Assembly: GCA_903867185.1 (NCBI GenBank)
Contig: CAIPQK010000217.1
Coordinates: forward strand, 1 to 64,000
Source: an uncultured Candidatus Nemicrothrix sp.
GTDB lineage: Bacteria > Actinomycetota > Acidimicrobiia > Acidimicrobiales > Acidimicrobilacustridaceae
Direction of reading: 5' to 3'
Length of the DNA: 64,000 nucleotides
The notes under the pieces were generated by a model. The model was given only the letters and a program-made list of their open reading frames with translations. It had not been told where the DNA came from and did not search any database. Position 1 is the first letter of the stretch. Each line of letters opens with the position of its first letter. The translations under genes and the position numbers were made by a program. Positions 19,488 through 29,785 of the stretch are shown here, one piece after another.

Positions 19488-20576
19488 TCAGCTCCAGTTG
19501 TGGTTTCGGATCACCGACACTGCGGCTGTTGCGATGTCTGATTGGGCCGAAGCGCCGGGAACCGTTCCCAGGCTTATCGGCGTCGAAGCTTTCCCATCGC
19601 CCATACACGGGCCCGAAGTCCACCAATTGCGGCCCAATAATGAAGGCCCAGCAATTGTCTCCCACACACAACCAGAGGCGAATGAGTCTGACTCCACAAC
19701 GTCAATTCGCTCGGCCCACGAAGCCCCCGACTCGCGGATGCCAACGACTGCTGCATCGATCTGAGCGTTAATTGCGTCGGCAAGCACAACCTGTTGCCAG
19801 GGAAGCAACGCTGAGAGTCGCGGTGACGCAGGTGAGTAGTGCGAATAGAGAAGCTTGGCGTTGATCGTGTGAGCGAGCAGATCAAAGGAAACAGCCATGA
19901 GGCGTTGCTTCACCAATTGCGCAGCAAGCAGGCGGTTCACGCATTCAACAAACTGCGGACGTTGAGCGACTTCATCGCTCCAACGAGTGCACAGATGCAC
20001 TGCACCCGACGGTTGTTGCAGCAACGCTTCTCCCCCGAGGCTCGCGAGAACGATGTCGGGATCATCCTGCTCAATACGCTCGAGAAGGTTGTGTTGTGCG
20101 CCTTCCGCCGGTGCATTGTCATCGTGCGGAAGATTGAGCCAACTTGCAAGCGTTGAGCCGGTTACTGCGTAGTTCGCATAATCAACTGCACCGAGCGACT
20201 GTGAAACCTGCGCAGCCCACGACGCTCCATTCGTTCGACCAAAGTCTGCGCTGAAGGAAATCTCATCAGGTGGCGAACCCGGACCATTTCTTCCGTTCGA
20301 AGAGCATCGTGTGCCCGCCGAAGTTGCCGAACCATCGCCAATCCACACGGGACGACACTCGGCGGCATTCGTGATCGGAACCAAGGCTCCTGAACTAGAG
20401 GCACCGAATCCGGCGATCACCCCATCGCCAAAGGCTCGAATGCGCAGACTCTGAGGGATCACACGTGCCGCAGTGGAACCCGAGGTTTGCGCCGACACTG
20501 ACACCGGAATCAAGAGAAGTACAAGCGACGCAAGGCCAACCACGAAGAAACGTCGACCAAGCAAACTCGTACGCAC
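19488..20576 (-). CDS. Secreted SGNH/GDSL hydrolase-like protein
   Basis: GTG start then signal peptide (RTSLLGRRFFVVGLASLVLLLIPVSVSAQ); IRAFGDGVIAGFGASS and VDYANYAVTGSTLASWL. Confidence 0.65.
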   Translation of the reverse strand: MRTSLLGRRFFVVGLASLVLLLIPVSVSAQTSGSTAARVIPQSLRIRAFGDGVIAGFGASSSGALVPITNAAECRPVWIGDGSATSAGTRCSSNGRNGPGSPPDEISFSADFGRTNGASWAAQVSQSLGAVDYANYAVTGSTLASWLNLPHDDNAPAEGAQHNLLERIEQDDPDIVLASLGGEALLQQPSGAVHLCTRWSDEVAQRPQFVECVNRLLAAQLVKQRLMAVSFDLLAHTINAKLLYSHYSPASPRLSALLPWQQVVLADAINAQIDAAVVGIRESGASWAERIDVVESDSFASGCVWETIAGPSLLGRNWWTSGPCMGDGKASTPISLGTVPGASAQSDIATAAVSVIRNHNWS

Positions 20577-20641
20577 GATTAGTGACCCTACCGGTGGGCA
20601 CCGGAGAGACGACAGCGCGGTCACCCATAGACTTACCTCCC

Positions 20642-21481
20642 GTGGCTTCCGACGACACTCCTTCTGATCTGCGTCCGGCCTATCCGCCTCCTCGGCATGC
20701 AATGAGCCTTCTGGCTCTTGAATCCGAACAGGACCTGTCCGGTGACGTCCGCGGATGGATGCCTGTCACTCCCCACACGGTGGCCGCCGACGGCATGCCC
20801 CGCCTGGCCACGGTCGCCATGCTCGTAGATGCGCTCGGTGGATTGCGTTCGATCACCGCCTCGGATCCTGAATGGGCATTTACCGCGGACATGTCGATCC
20901 ACCTTCTTCCTGCCGGTCCCATCGAGGTCCTGCAGGCCGATCTGCATGTTCGCCGTCGTGGCCGGCGAACACTCGTCATCGAAGCTGAATTACTTGCCGA
21001 TGGCGAACGCCCTGCTGGTTCAGCACTTCTCACGTTTGCCGTCGTTCCCCGACCAGAACATCTCGTCAACATCACCATCGATATGACACCTGGCCGACGA
21101 ATGATGAATCGCAATTCTGAGCACGAACATCTCTCGGGCGACTACCTCGACGAGATCCAGCTCCTTGTTACTGAACCCGGTAGCGCAACGATCGAGCTGC
21201 ATCCCGCAGTTTGCAACACCGTTGGCGCGTTGCACGGTGCAGTTCACGCGTCACTGGTCGACGAAGCGTCAGCATCGCTGGCTCGCTCGCTCCTCGGTCT
21301 CGATGTCGTCACTACCGACATGCACCTTGCCTATCTCGAACTTGGCCGTGTTGGGCCCCTGAGTGCAACAGCTACATCAGTCGGCGGCCCTTCCTCTGAC
21401 CGTGTCTCGACAGTGGTTGAGATTCGTGATGGAAACGGAATGCTCGTTTCTTATGCCACGGCTGAAGTGAGCGCACTATGA
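20642..21481 (+). CDS. Hotdog-fold thioesterase-like protein
   Basis: VCNTVGALHGAVHASLVDEASASLARSLLG PaaI-type motif; overlaps next gene. Confidence 0.7.
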   Translation: MASDDTPSDLRPAYPPPRHAMSLLALESEQDLSGDVRGWMPVTPHTVAADGMPRLATVAMLVDALGGLRSITASDPEWAFTADMSIHLLPAGPIEVLQADLHVRRRGRRTLVIEAELLADGERPAGSALLTFAVVPRPEHLVNITIDMTPGRRMMNRNSEHEHLSGDYLDEIQLLVTEPGSATIELHPAVCNTVGALHGAVHASLVDEASASLARSLLGLDVVTTDMHLAYLELGRVGPLSATATSVGGPSSDRVSTVVEIRDGNGMLVSYATAEVSAL

Positions 21482-22335
21482 GCGGTTTCGGAAGTCCTGC
21501 CGATATCGGCGTTGCGCAATACCTTTTGATGACGATCGAGGAAATCGGTGATGGGACTGCTGCACTTCCCCACACCCGTGGTCACTTTCCTGGAGCGCCA
21601 AATACGTTCGATGCCAATGGCCGACTCGGCACCGACCTCCTCACGTGCATTATCGATTCGATCGGGGGAATGACCTCAGGTCTCGCCAGCCTTCCCGACT
21701 GGATCGTCACCACCAATCTCATGGTTCGTCGCGCACCCGACTCGCTCGCCGGAAGTCGCGGCACAGGGGCACTCACGCTCGACACTCACGTACTTCGACG
21801 AGGACGCTCATCGGTCGTTACGAGTATCGATACCACCGACACTTCGGGTGCAATGGTTGCGACCGCGTGGATGTCCTGCGCGATCCTCACCCCCGCCAAT
21901 GGTCCTCCGCCGTTTAACCGGCCGGTCAAACCCTTTGATCGAGCCGTCCCCAATGATCCGATCTTCGACACACCACCGCATGAGTTTTTCAACCTTTCGG
22001 CTCGTTCAACCCCCGGGGTCGTTTCATTGACTGTCGATCAACGACTGCGAAACCCATGGGGGATCCTTCATGGCGGAGCGAGCGCCGTCGTGCTCGATGC
22101 CGCCGCGCGCAGCCTTGTTGTTGGTCGGCCCACAGCCGAGGCCACCCCTGAGGCCATCATCACCGATCTCGCTGTCCATTATTTGAGTCCGGGCCGAGTC
22201 GGCCCTGTCGTGGCCTCCGCCACCACCACCGGCCATCGCGGTCGGGACCATCTTGTAAGGGTCGAGGTGAGGGACCAGGGCTCCGACAACCGGCTCATGG
22301 CCCTTGCCATGACGACCGTTCGCTTGCTGGACTGA
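21478..22335 (+). CDS. PaaI-like hotdog thioesterase
   Basis: LRNPWGILHGGASAVVLDAAARSLV; TDLAVHYLSPGRVGPV. Confidence 0.75.
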   Translation: MSGFGSPADIGVAQYLLMTIEEIGDGTAALPHTRGHFPGAPNTFDANGRLGTDLLTCIIDSIGGMTSGLASLPDWIVTTNLMVRRAPDSLAGSRGTGALTLDTHVLRRGRSSVVTSIDTTDTSGAMVATAWMSCAILTPANGPPPFNRPVKPFDRAVPNDPIFDTPPHEFFNLSARSTPGVVSLTVDQRLRNPWGILHGGASAVVLDAAARSLVVGRPTAEATPEAIITDLAVHYLSPGRVGPVVASATTTGHRGRDHLVRVEVRDQGSDNRLMALAMTTVRLLD

Positions 22336-22412
22336 GGTTCGTTACCCGCCGGTAGCAAGGGGGGCGCTCTGTCCCGTAGCGTCTCTCCCGACAACTGCCG
22401 GGAGGATCCGCC

Positions 22413-24116
22413 ATGGGTATGACATTTGAAGACGCAGTGGCAGTCCTCACTGGTCCCGGCTCGCCCTTCGAGATTGCAGAGGCCGAGGTGCTCGGCCGGA
22501 CCAGTCGGATCTTCACCCAGATTCCTCCGACTTTGCGCGACCTGTTTGACCTGATCCGCGCACGTCCCGCCGACGACGTCTACATCGTTTTTGAAGACGA
22601 ACGTTGGACGAACGCCGAGGTCCTCGAGAGCATCGACCAGATCGCAACTGTTCTGGTCGAGCGTTACGGAGTAACCAAAGGCGATCGCGTTGCTATCAAC
22701 ATGCGCAACTTCCCGGAATGGATCACTGCGTTTGGCGCCGCAACTTCCATTGGCGCAATCGCAGTTTCAGTGAACGCGTGGTGGACCGGACCAGAAATTG
22801 AATTCGGGCTCGTCGATGCAGACGCCAAAGTTCTGATCACCGACCGCGAGCGCGTCGACCGAATTGGTGACCGTCTCCAAGCGTTGAATATTCATGGACT
22901 CGTCGTGCGCGCTGAGGGTGAACTCCCCGCAGGATGCGACCATCTCGCCGATGTCGTTTCACCCGGAGCGACAATGCCCGAGGTCGAGATCCATGCCGAC
23001 GATGACGCCACGATTCTTTTCACTTCAGGAACGACCGGCGTGCCAAAGGGCGCCGTTTCGACCAACCGTGGCGTGATCTCAGGGCTCTTCGCATTTGCCT
23101 GCCGCACGACAGTTGAAGCACTTCGGTGGGCGCCCGATACTCCACCCGATCCAGCGACTGCGACACCGCAAAACCCCGCATGCTTCATTCTTACTGTCCC
23201 GCTCTTTCATGTGACCGGTTGTGTTCCAGTCATGCTTGGCTCGGTCACAACCGGAGCGCGCCTTGTGATGATGCGCAAGTGGGACCCACTGCGCGCCCTG
23301 CAACTGATCGAACGCGAGAAGGTCACAAACTTCGTCGGCGTTCCCACCATGTCGCAGGACCTCATCAGTCATCCCGATTTCGCGAAGTACGACACCTCCA
23401 GCCTGAAAAATGTTGGTGGCGGTGGCGCACCGATGGCGCCTGAGCTTGTGCGCAAGATCGAAGGGTCCTTTGCTGGCAAAGCCAGCCCACAGCTCGGCTA
23501 CGGCCTCACCGAAACCAACGGTTACGGACCCGGCAACACCGGTCCCGATTACATGGCCAAGCCTTCAAGTACGGGTCGCGTTGTGCCCATCATGGGTGTC
23601 AAGATCGTCGACCCCAATGGTTCGCAACAACCAAACGGTGAAGTCGGAGAGGTTTGTCTCTCTGGTCCGATGCTTATCCGTGGGTACTGGAATCGCCCTG
23701 AAGCAACCGCCGAATCGATTCGAGACGGCTGGCTCCACACCGGCGACCTTGGCTATATCGACGATGAAGGATTTGTGTACGTCGTCGATCGCATCAAAGA
23801 CATGGTGTTGCGCGGTGGCGAGAACATTTACTGCTCAGAAGTTGAAGCTGCGATTTTTGAACACAAAGACATCCACGAGGTCGCAGTGTTCGGTCTTCCG
23901 CATGACCGTTTAGGCGAAGAAGTCGTTGCCGCCGTACAACCCACACCGGGAACAACGATCGACATCGATGAACTCACGGCATTCCTCGCCGAACGGATTG
24001 CCCCGTTCAAGATCCCGTCACAGTGGTTCGTGCGCGATGAACCATTACCGCGTGGAGCAACAGGCAAGATCCTCAAGCGTGAAATCCGCGACCTTGTGCT
24101 CGACGGGAAATTCTGA
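22413..24116 (+). CDS. Acyl-CoA synthetase (AMP-forming)
   Basis: ILFTSGTTGVPKGAV, QLGYGLTETNGYGPG, GWLHTGDLGYIDDEGFVYVVDRIKDMV, GKILKREIR. Confidence 0.93.
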   Translation: MGMTFEDAVAVLTGPGSPFEIAEAEVLGRTSRIFTQIPPTLRDLFDLIRARPADDVYIVFEDERWTNAEVLESIDQIATVLVERYGVTKGDRVAINMRNFPEWITAFGAATSIGAIAVSVNAWWTGPEIEFGLVDADAKVLITDRERVDRIGDRLQALNIHGLVVRAEGELPAGCDHLADVVSPGATMPEVEIHADDDATILFTSGTTGVPKGAVSTNRGVISGLFAFACRTTVEALRWAPDTPPDPATATPQNPACFILTVPLFHVTGCVPVMLGSVTTGARLVMMRKWDPLRALQLIEREKVTNFVGVPTMSQDLISHPDFAKYDTSSLKNVGGGGAPMAPELVRKIEGSFAGKASPQLGYGLTETNGYGPGNTGPDYMAKPSSTGRVVPIMGVKIVDPNGSQQPNGEVGEVCLSGPMLIRGYWNRPEATAESIRDGWLHTGDLGYIDDEGFVYVVDRIKDMVLRGGENIYCSEVEAAIFEHKDIHEVAVFGLPHDRLGEEVVAAVQPTPGTTIDIDELTAFLAERIAPFKIPSQWFVRDEPLPRGATGKILKREIRDLVLDGKF

Positions 24117-24119
24117 AAA

Positions 24120-25592
24120 TCACATTCGGCCTGTAGATACCCAATTGATCACTGCAGCGACAACAGCAGTTGTCAGGCTGATCAACGCCACCGCTAAAGC
24201 CGTTCTCGACGCAACGGTTCTCGATATCCGACCGGCGAAAACCTTTTCTATTGGCGAGAACGTCCAACGGGGCACCCAGCCGATGAGGGCGAGAGCAAAC
24301 AACGGGACTGTGTAACGCGCAATTTGATCACCCATGTGCTTCCCCCACGTTGTGTCATCGAACCAGATGAATGCCGAGGCGTAGATCGAGACAACGAGCG
24401 CTACGACACCGGCTCCGACCGACCACCGCAACCACCCACCGAATCTCCTAAACCACTCGAGGTCGTAGAGCACCGCCGCCACGACGAACGAAGCGATGAG
24501 TAACCACGGAAGAAATCGGGGCGGATCACTCGTCCAAATTCCGAGACGCCTCGACCAACCCTGCACCGTTTCATTCAGCCGAGAGAACCAATCCGTGGCG
24601 CAATGTCGAAGAAATCCAATCGGGTCATGAAGCAAACGCTGTTTCTGTACATCGGGCTGAACGGTGATCGGGTCACTGATGCTTTCGGCGACACCTCCGT
24701 AGTTTGATGACGCAGCCACAACTACAGAAAGCCCTCCCACCGCTATCGCCGCCAACGCGGCACATCCCGCAGCGAGAGCAGTTCGATTTCGGCGCGCAAC
24801 GATCGCCAGAACCCCGAACAACGACAGAACCAGAAAATACGGAGGCTTCGATACAGCGAGAAGAAGTCCGCTCCCTAGAACCATTGCGACAGTTACGCGG
24901 TTTACATCTCGGGAACGAACAACCTCACCATCGCCGTTGACAGCCTCAGCCCAGACACGAGTGAAGACAGCAACGACTAGCGCAATCGATGCGACCGTCA
25001 ATCCGTCGGGAGAAACTGCTGACGCAAGCGCCAGATTCATCGGGATGATCGCGCCGAGAGCGATCGTCCAGCGAAACGCGACCGCTATACGAAGCGCGAG
25101 CCCAATAACGAGCAGATACAAAAACAAATTAGCGAGACGTCCGAACCAGAGAACGACAACACCTGGAGCCTCTAATAAATTCGGAACCCACATGCCAATC
25201 GCAGAAGGAAGGTAGGCAACAGGGCTCGCCGCTGTCGTTGCCCCGGTGTCGTAGTCAAAGGTGTTCTCCCAGTTGGGAGTCGACCTCAACAATGACCGCA
25301 TCATCGTGCCGTTGATAAACGCCGGACCAAAGAAATTCGCGATCACAAGATTTTCGTCTGCGCGATAACTCTCCGGGATTTGCGAGATCAACTTCCCATC
25401 AATCTTGTGGGGCATAAGACGTCCGTCGGCCATCGACAAACTCCGAGCAAAATGCGTCGCTTCATCGGCCCCACCAGACCACGGAGGTGTAACGAAGACA
25501 AACAACAACCCGACGACAATTCCGACGACGGCAACAAGTCGAAGCGGGCCATCAAACCAACTCGGAACCCGCCGTCTCATCGCGTCAATCAC
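24120..25592 (-). CDS. DUF2142-like polytopic membrane protein
   Basis: FVTPPWSGGADEATHFARSLSMADGRLMP; about 10 hydrophobic segments. Confidence 0.75.
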   Translation of the reverse strand: MIDAMRRRVPSWFDGPLRLVAVVGIVVGLLFVFVTPPWSGGADEATHFARSLSMADGRLMPHKIDGKLISQIPESYRADENLVIANFFGPAFINGTMMRSLLRSTPNWENTFDYDTGATTAASPVAYLPSAIGMWVPNLLEAPGVVVLWFGRLANLFLYLLVIGLALRIAVAFRWTIALGAIIPMNLALASAVSPDGLTVASIALVVAVFTRVWAEAVNGDGEVVRSRDVNRVTVAMVLGSGLLLAVSKPPYFLVLSLFGVLAIVARRNRTALAAGCAALAAIAVGGLSVVVAASSNYGGVAESISDPITVQPDVQKQRLLHDPIGFLRHCATDWFSRLNETVQGWSRRLGIWTSDPPRFLPWLLIASFVVAAVLYDLEWFRRFGGWLRWSVGAGVVALVVSIYASAFIWFDDTTWGKHMGDQIARYTVPLFALALIGWVPRWTFSPIEKVFAGRISRTVASRTALAVALISLTTAVVAAVINWVSTGRM

Positions 25593-25639
25593 TCGTCACC
25601 GCCCCACCTAACCGTCGCCGATGCTGCTTCAGACGCGTG

Positions 25640-25666
25640 AGAGGCCTCCACAATGCGGAGGCCTCT
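25640..25666 (-). terminator. Hairpin downstream of amidohydrolase gene
   Basis: AGAGGCCTCC-ACAATGC-GGAGGCCTCT perfect 10-bp arms. Confidence 0.7.
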
Positions 25667-25710
25667 GCACGTTCCCCCCGGAACTTCGACGGGCGTTGAA
25701 AACTCACCAA

Positions 25711-26901
25711 TCAGGCCGGTCGGCGGGTATTCAGTTCGGTGACGTTGTCGTGCATGATCAATTTCTGCACTTCAGGTGAGAACTCTTTGAGTTCATCGAC
25801 GTAGTCCAGCGGTGCTGGCATGCCCTCGATGTGTGGCCAATCGGAACCAAAAATCACGCGATCGGAACCCATGAGTTCGACAACCTCGTGCACGTCATCT
25901 TCCCAAAACGGATTGATCCAGATTTGGCGACGGAAGGTTTCCGAAGGACTCTCCTGGAACCAGCCCGGCATCTTCTTCGCTGTGTTGTCAAGCTTCTTGA
26001 GCAAACCACGAAGGAATCCGGAACCATTCTCGACAGATGCAACTCGAACATTCGGGAACCGATCGAACATTTTGTCGCACACGAGCGAACCAAGGAAGTC
26101 CTCGATCGGGCGGTCGAACATGGTGGCCATACGGAGCGGCTGCGGACGGGACTGCTGGCTGAAGCCCGCAGAGAATCCGTTGTCTTCGCCGTAACCATGG
26201 GAGCTGTAACCCGAATCGCCCGCATGAGCGACAACAGTGATACCTGATTCGTTCGCAAGCGCCCAGAATGGGTCGAACATCGGATCGGCGGGCGAACGCG
26301 GTCCGTCGACGGTGGTGGGTGCAGCCGGACGCATAACAACTGTTGTCGCCCCGTTGTCGAGTGCGAACTTGAGTTCGCTCACGGCCCAGTCGACATCAAC
26401 GAGGCTGATGTAGGGAGCGGTGAAAATGCGATCCTTGTGATTGAAGCCCCAGTCTTCAAGCATCCAACGGTTGAACGCAGTGAACACCTGCATGACCGCC
26501 CACGGATCTTGGTGGAGTGGCTCTTCATAAATCATGCCGAGCGTGGGGAACAGCCAGCACTTCTCGAGACCGTAGTCATCGAGCGTCGCGATTCGCGCAT
26601 CTTTGTCGCGGTATGCGGGACGGATTGGCTCGCGCTGCTTGAGAAGTTCGATTGGGTTTTCATTGTTGGGATTGCCGCGGAAGTAATCCTTCAACACCCC
26701 CGGAAGCGCTACCGGATCGAACGTCGGGTTGACCACGGCGTGGCTGACTTTGCCGCCAATGACGTGGTACTGACGCCCGTTGATCGTGCACCACTCAATG
26801 GTGCGCGATGCGGTGCGGGGATCGAGATGGCGAGTAAACGCATCGATCGCTTCGTAGTAGTGGTTATCGCAATCAAAGACGGGGAATCCAAGTTCGGTCA
26901 T
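25711..26901 (-). CDS. Amidohydrolase family 2 (TIM-barrel metal-dependent hydrolase)
   Basis: FPVFDCDNHYYE, VVAHAGDSGY, VIFGSDWPHIEGM. Confidence 0.88.
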   Translation of the reverse strand: MTELGFPVFDCDNHYYEAIDAFTRHLDPRTASRTIEWCTINGRQYHVIGGKVSHAVVNPTFDPVALPGVLKDYFRGNPNNENPIELLKQREPIRPAYRDKDARIATLDDYGLEKCWLFPTLGMIYEEPLHQDPWAVMQVFTAFNRWMLEDWGFNHKDRIFTAPYISLVDVDWAVSELKFALDNGATTVVMRPAAPTTVDGPRSPADPMFDPFWALANESGITVVAHAGDSGYSSHGYGEDNGFSAGFSQQSRPQPLRMATMFDRPIEDFLGSLVCDKMFDRFPNVRVASVENGSGFLRGLLKKLDNTAKKMPGWFQESPSETFRRQIWINPFWEDDVHEVVELMGSDRVIFGSDWPHIEGMPAPLDYVDELKEFSPEVQKLIMHDNVTELNTRRPA

Positions 26902-26910
26902 GGCGACAAT

Positions 26911-27759
26911 CTACGACACAACGGGCTCTTCAGACAACCTTATGTAGTACGACGTTGCCGCCTCGGCCCACTCGCTGAACCGGAGCTGGAAAACCTTCCG
27001 GGCTCGGGTCCCGACCCAATCGGCGGGCAGCAGCTGAGGAGGCAACGACGGGTCCACGCTCAGAAGGTGGCGCCACTCGTGGGCCAGTCGGGTGCGTAAG
27101 GCAAAGGCTTCACAGTCGTCCGCTGGCACAGCCCTCTCGAACTCTTCCAGAAAGGCTTCATGCGCAGCCGCGGCCGTATTGAGGTCCCAGGCCAAGGCCA
27201 CCACTTCGGCCGGGGTTTCCGCCCCGTCAACAGTTTGAGCACTGAACAGCAACGCCCGATCCTGCAGTCCACAGGCAGAGAGAACCGATACAGCTCCTTC
27301 GCGTGAGCCTTCGCCGACCGCGACCCAAGTACCCGGTCCCAGCATCCCGAATCCCTCGAAATCGAGACCTACGGCCAGACGTTCACGAGCCTCGCGGTCA
27401 AGCGTGGTGCCAGTGAGCGTCAACAACAAAAACGTTCCGTCCCACGTGCGGTCGGAAACGATCGAACGTTGAACTCGAGGCACCGCCGAGCCGATCATGC
27501 GACGACCAGAACTCGTGAGCCGCCAACGTGTGTAGCGACCGACGGACTCTCCCTCGAGCCATCCGTCTGCCGCAGTCCGATTGACCGCTTGGCGCGCGGC
27601 GCGGGCTTCGATGCCGAGCGCTTCGAGCGCGCCAACGAGCGTCGTTGTCCAGACCGGCGTGTCGGTGGGTCCAACCCATTGACCCAACACACTGATGAGG
27701 AGCGACCGAGCACTTGGTCCTCCGTCAGCGCGACGACGAGTTGCAGTGGCGACAACCAT
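26911..27759 (-). CDS. PaaX-family transcriptional regulator
   Basis: SARSLLISVLGQWV, GIEARAARQAVNRTAADGWLEGESVGRYTRWRLT; PaaX C-terminal layout. Confidence 0.85.
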   Translation of the reverse strand: MVVATATRRRADGGPSARSLLISVLGQWVGPTDTPVWTTTLVGALEALGIEARAARQAVNRTAADGWLEGESVGRYTRWRLTSSGRRMIGSAVPRVQRSIVSDRTWDGTFLLLTLTGTTLDREARERLAVGLDFEGFGMLGPGTWVAVGEGSREGAVSVLSACGLQDRALLFSAQTVDGAETPAEVVALAWDLNTAAAAHEAFLEEFERAVPADDCEAFALRTRLAHEWRHLLSVDPSLPPQLLPADWVGTRARKVFQLRFSEWAEAATSYYIRLSEEPVVS

Positions 27760-29111
27760 TACGGGAGATCGCCCTCGATCTCACTTGGAGAAATTCCGAT
27801 ATACCGCTCAAGCGCGAGCTGGTTGTTGAGAATGCGGCTTTCTTCTTGCGAAAGCGTGATCCGAGTGAACCCGGGTTGATGGAGACCCCGTTGAGCGGTG
27901 CGCAACATGTTGAAATCTTGATTGAACACGGTGCCGAATGCCATCGAATCGAGCGGCACTTCCATTTTCATCGGCTTGACACGAGCGGCGTTTGCGCCGG
28001 CACGATCAAAATTGAAGATGTCGAGCCAACATTCGTCGGGATGGTCGCCGGGACGAGTTCGCAATACTGACAACAGGTCCGGATGCAACAACACTGTGAT
28101 ATTCGGAAACACGTTGTGTTGATCCATCATCATGATCTGGGTGTTGTCGTAAGCAGATAAGTCGACGCCCTTCTCCGCTTGAGCATCCCGAACGCATTGA
28201 GCCATCGCGTCAAAAAGTGTCGATCCGTCAGGAATCGCAGGAGCCGGGCCTGGGTTCACGGCATCGAGTCCCGCTCGACCGGAATAGACCGATGCAAACG
28301 CTTCCCAAACTTCTTGGTCGCTTGGTGTCGGACGAATTCGAGGGGACGGAACGCCATAGAGCTGACGGCTGCGCCCGACGTGATCCCAGAAGACCTGATG
28401 GTTATCGAGGTCGGCGAATACCTTCAGCAGTTCAGGGTGCAAACCCTGCACGTGATAGGTCTCGCTAAATCCATCGGCGGCGGTTTTCCAATTCGAAGGC
28501 ACCTTCACACTGATCTCAAAGCGACAGTGGAAATCGTCCATCCCGAGATACGCCGCATCGGCCGGAGCTCCGCCGAGATAGGTCGGCAAACTCATCGCAT
28601 CGGTATCGAAATTGATGAAGACCAACGGCCCCCATGTGTCGACAAGCACGGGTGCAAGCCCATACGCATCGTTGTCGATGACACCAAAGTCGCGACGACT
28701 CGGTATTTCATTCAGTGAACCATCGAGGTTCCAGCACCACCGATGGAATCCACAGCGAAGCTCGGTGCGACCTGTGCCTGATCCATTGCACAGTTCAATG
28801 CCGCGATGCATGCATACGTTCTGAAACGCTCGCAAGGTTCCTTCTTGATCGCGAAGGATGATCGCCGACAATTCCCCAACCGAAAACTCCACCCAATCTC
28901 CGGGATCGGACACAGCGTCGATCGATGTCGCCAACTGCCAAACCCGCGGCCACATTCGTTCGGTTTCGAGCGCGGCAAAATCAGGCGAGTAATAGCGGTT
29001 AGCGGGAATCGTGATCGGACGACGCGTTGTTGGGCCCGAACCTTCGGCTCGGCTTCGCAATGTTCCGATGTCTTTGACCGGAACTTCTGTTGGTTCTGTG
29101 AGATCAGTCAT
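27759..29111 (-). CDS. Aromatic ring-hydroxylating dioxygenase alpha subunit (Rieske)
   Basis: NVCMHRGIELCNGSGTGRTELRCGFHRWCWNLDG Rieske CxH/CxxH; NWKTAADGFSETYHVQGLHPE. Confidence 0.93.
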   Translation of the reverse strand: MTDLTEPTEVPVKDIGTLRSRAEGSGPTTRRPITIPANRYYSPDFAALETERMWPRVWQLATSIDAVSDPGDWVEFSVGELSAIILRDQEGTLRAFQNVCMHRGIELCNGSGTGRTELRCGFHRWCWNLDGSLNEIPSRRDFGVIDNDAYGLAPVLVDTWGPLVFINFDTDAMSLPTYLGGAPADAAYLGMDDFHCRFEISVKVPSNWKTAADGFSETYHVQGLHPELLKVFADLDNHQVFWDHVGRSRQLYGVPSPRIRPTPSDQEVWEAFASVYSGRAGLDAVNPGPAPAIPDGSTLFDAMAQCVRDAQAEKGVDLSAYDNTQIMMMDQHNVFPNITVLLHPDLLSVLRTRPGDHPDECWLDIFNFDRAGANAARVKPMKMEVPLDSMAFGTVFNQDFNMLRTAQRGLHQPGFTRITLSQEESRILNNQLALERYIGISPSEIEGDLP

Positions 29112-29182
29112 CGTGTCGGCCCCCCGGATGGAATCCGTAATGATCCTGCCACAGAGCGGTCAGGGCAATCGCAGGACCACGG

Positions 29183-29785
29183 TCACGAAGCAGGACGGTG
29201 ATGAACCGTCACGACGTAGTCCGGGTCCTCACCCAACATCTCGCCTTCCCACCCTGCCTTGTGTTCGGCCGGAACGAGGCCTTCATGTGAACACCATTCA
29301 TCGAACTCAGCGATCGTCGGCCATGTGGCTTTGAGTTGATTGCCCATGACAAGCCAACCACCAGGGGCGACATGACGAGCACAGTTCTGCACTGCAATGG
29401 AACGGCCGGCCGCGTCGACGAAGCCGATGACATTTCCGGCTGCCACAACAAGGTCGAACTGGCGCCCAATATCGACCGTTGTCAGGTCCGCATATCGCCA
29501 ATCGAGTTCCGGAGCCCGACGCTTCGCCCGTTCGAGAAGATCGGCATCGAGATCGACGCCAACAATCGCGACTCCGCGAGCATTGAGTTCGATCCCGACT
29601 CGACCGAAACCGCATCCGGCGTCGAGTGCCGTCTTTGGCTCGAACCGCATGACGAAATCGACTTCACCGTGCGGGTTCTCCCCCTGTTCGGCCATGCGAT
29701 CCCAGCGAGATTCGTAATCTTCGAGATTAACGGCCTTGCGCCATTGCGCCCATTGCGCTGAACCAACAGTTGGATCGTCACTCAT
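29183..29785 (-). CDS. Class I SAM-dependent methyltransferase
   Basis: TALDAGCGFGRVGIELNARGVAIVGVDLDADLLERAK. Confidence 0.88.
   Translation of the reverse strand: MSDDPTVGSAQWAQWRKAVNLEDYESRWDRMAEQGENPHGEVDFVMRFEPKTALDAGCGFGRVGIELNARGVAIVGVDLDADLLERAKRRAPELDWRYADLTTVDIGRQFDLVVAAGNVIGFVDAAGRSIAVQNCARHVAPGGWLVMGNQLKATWPTIAEFDEWCSHEGLVPAEHKAGWEGEMLGEDPDYVVTVHHRPAS

Noticed and set aside
22385-22406. CTCCCG...CGGGAG hairpin over the SD of the acyl-CoA synthetase gene
   Set aside because: Only 6-bp arms in GC-rich DNA; too weak to claim as a regulatory structure.
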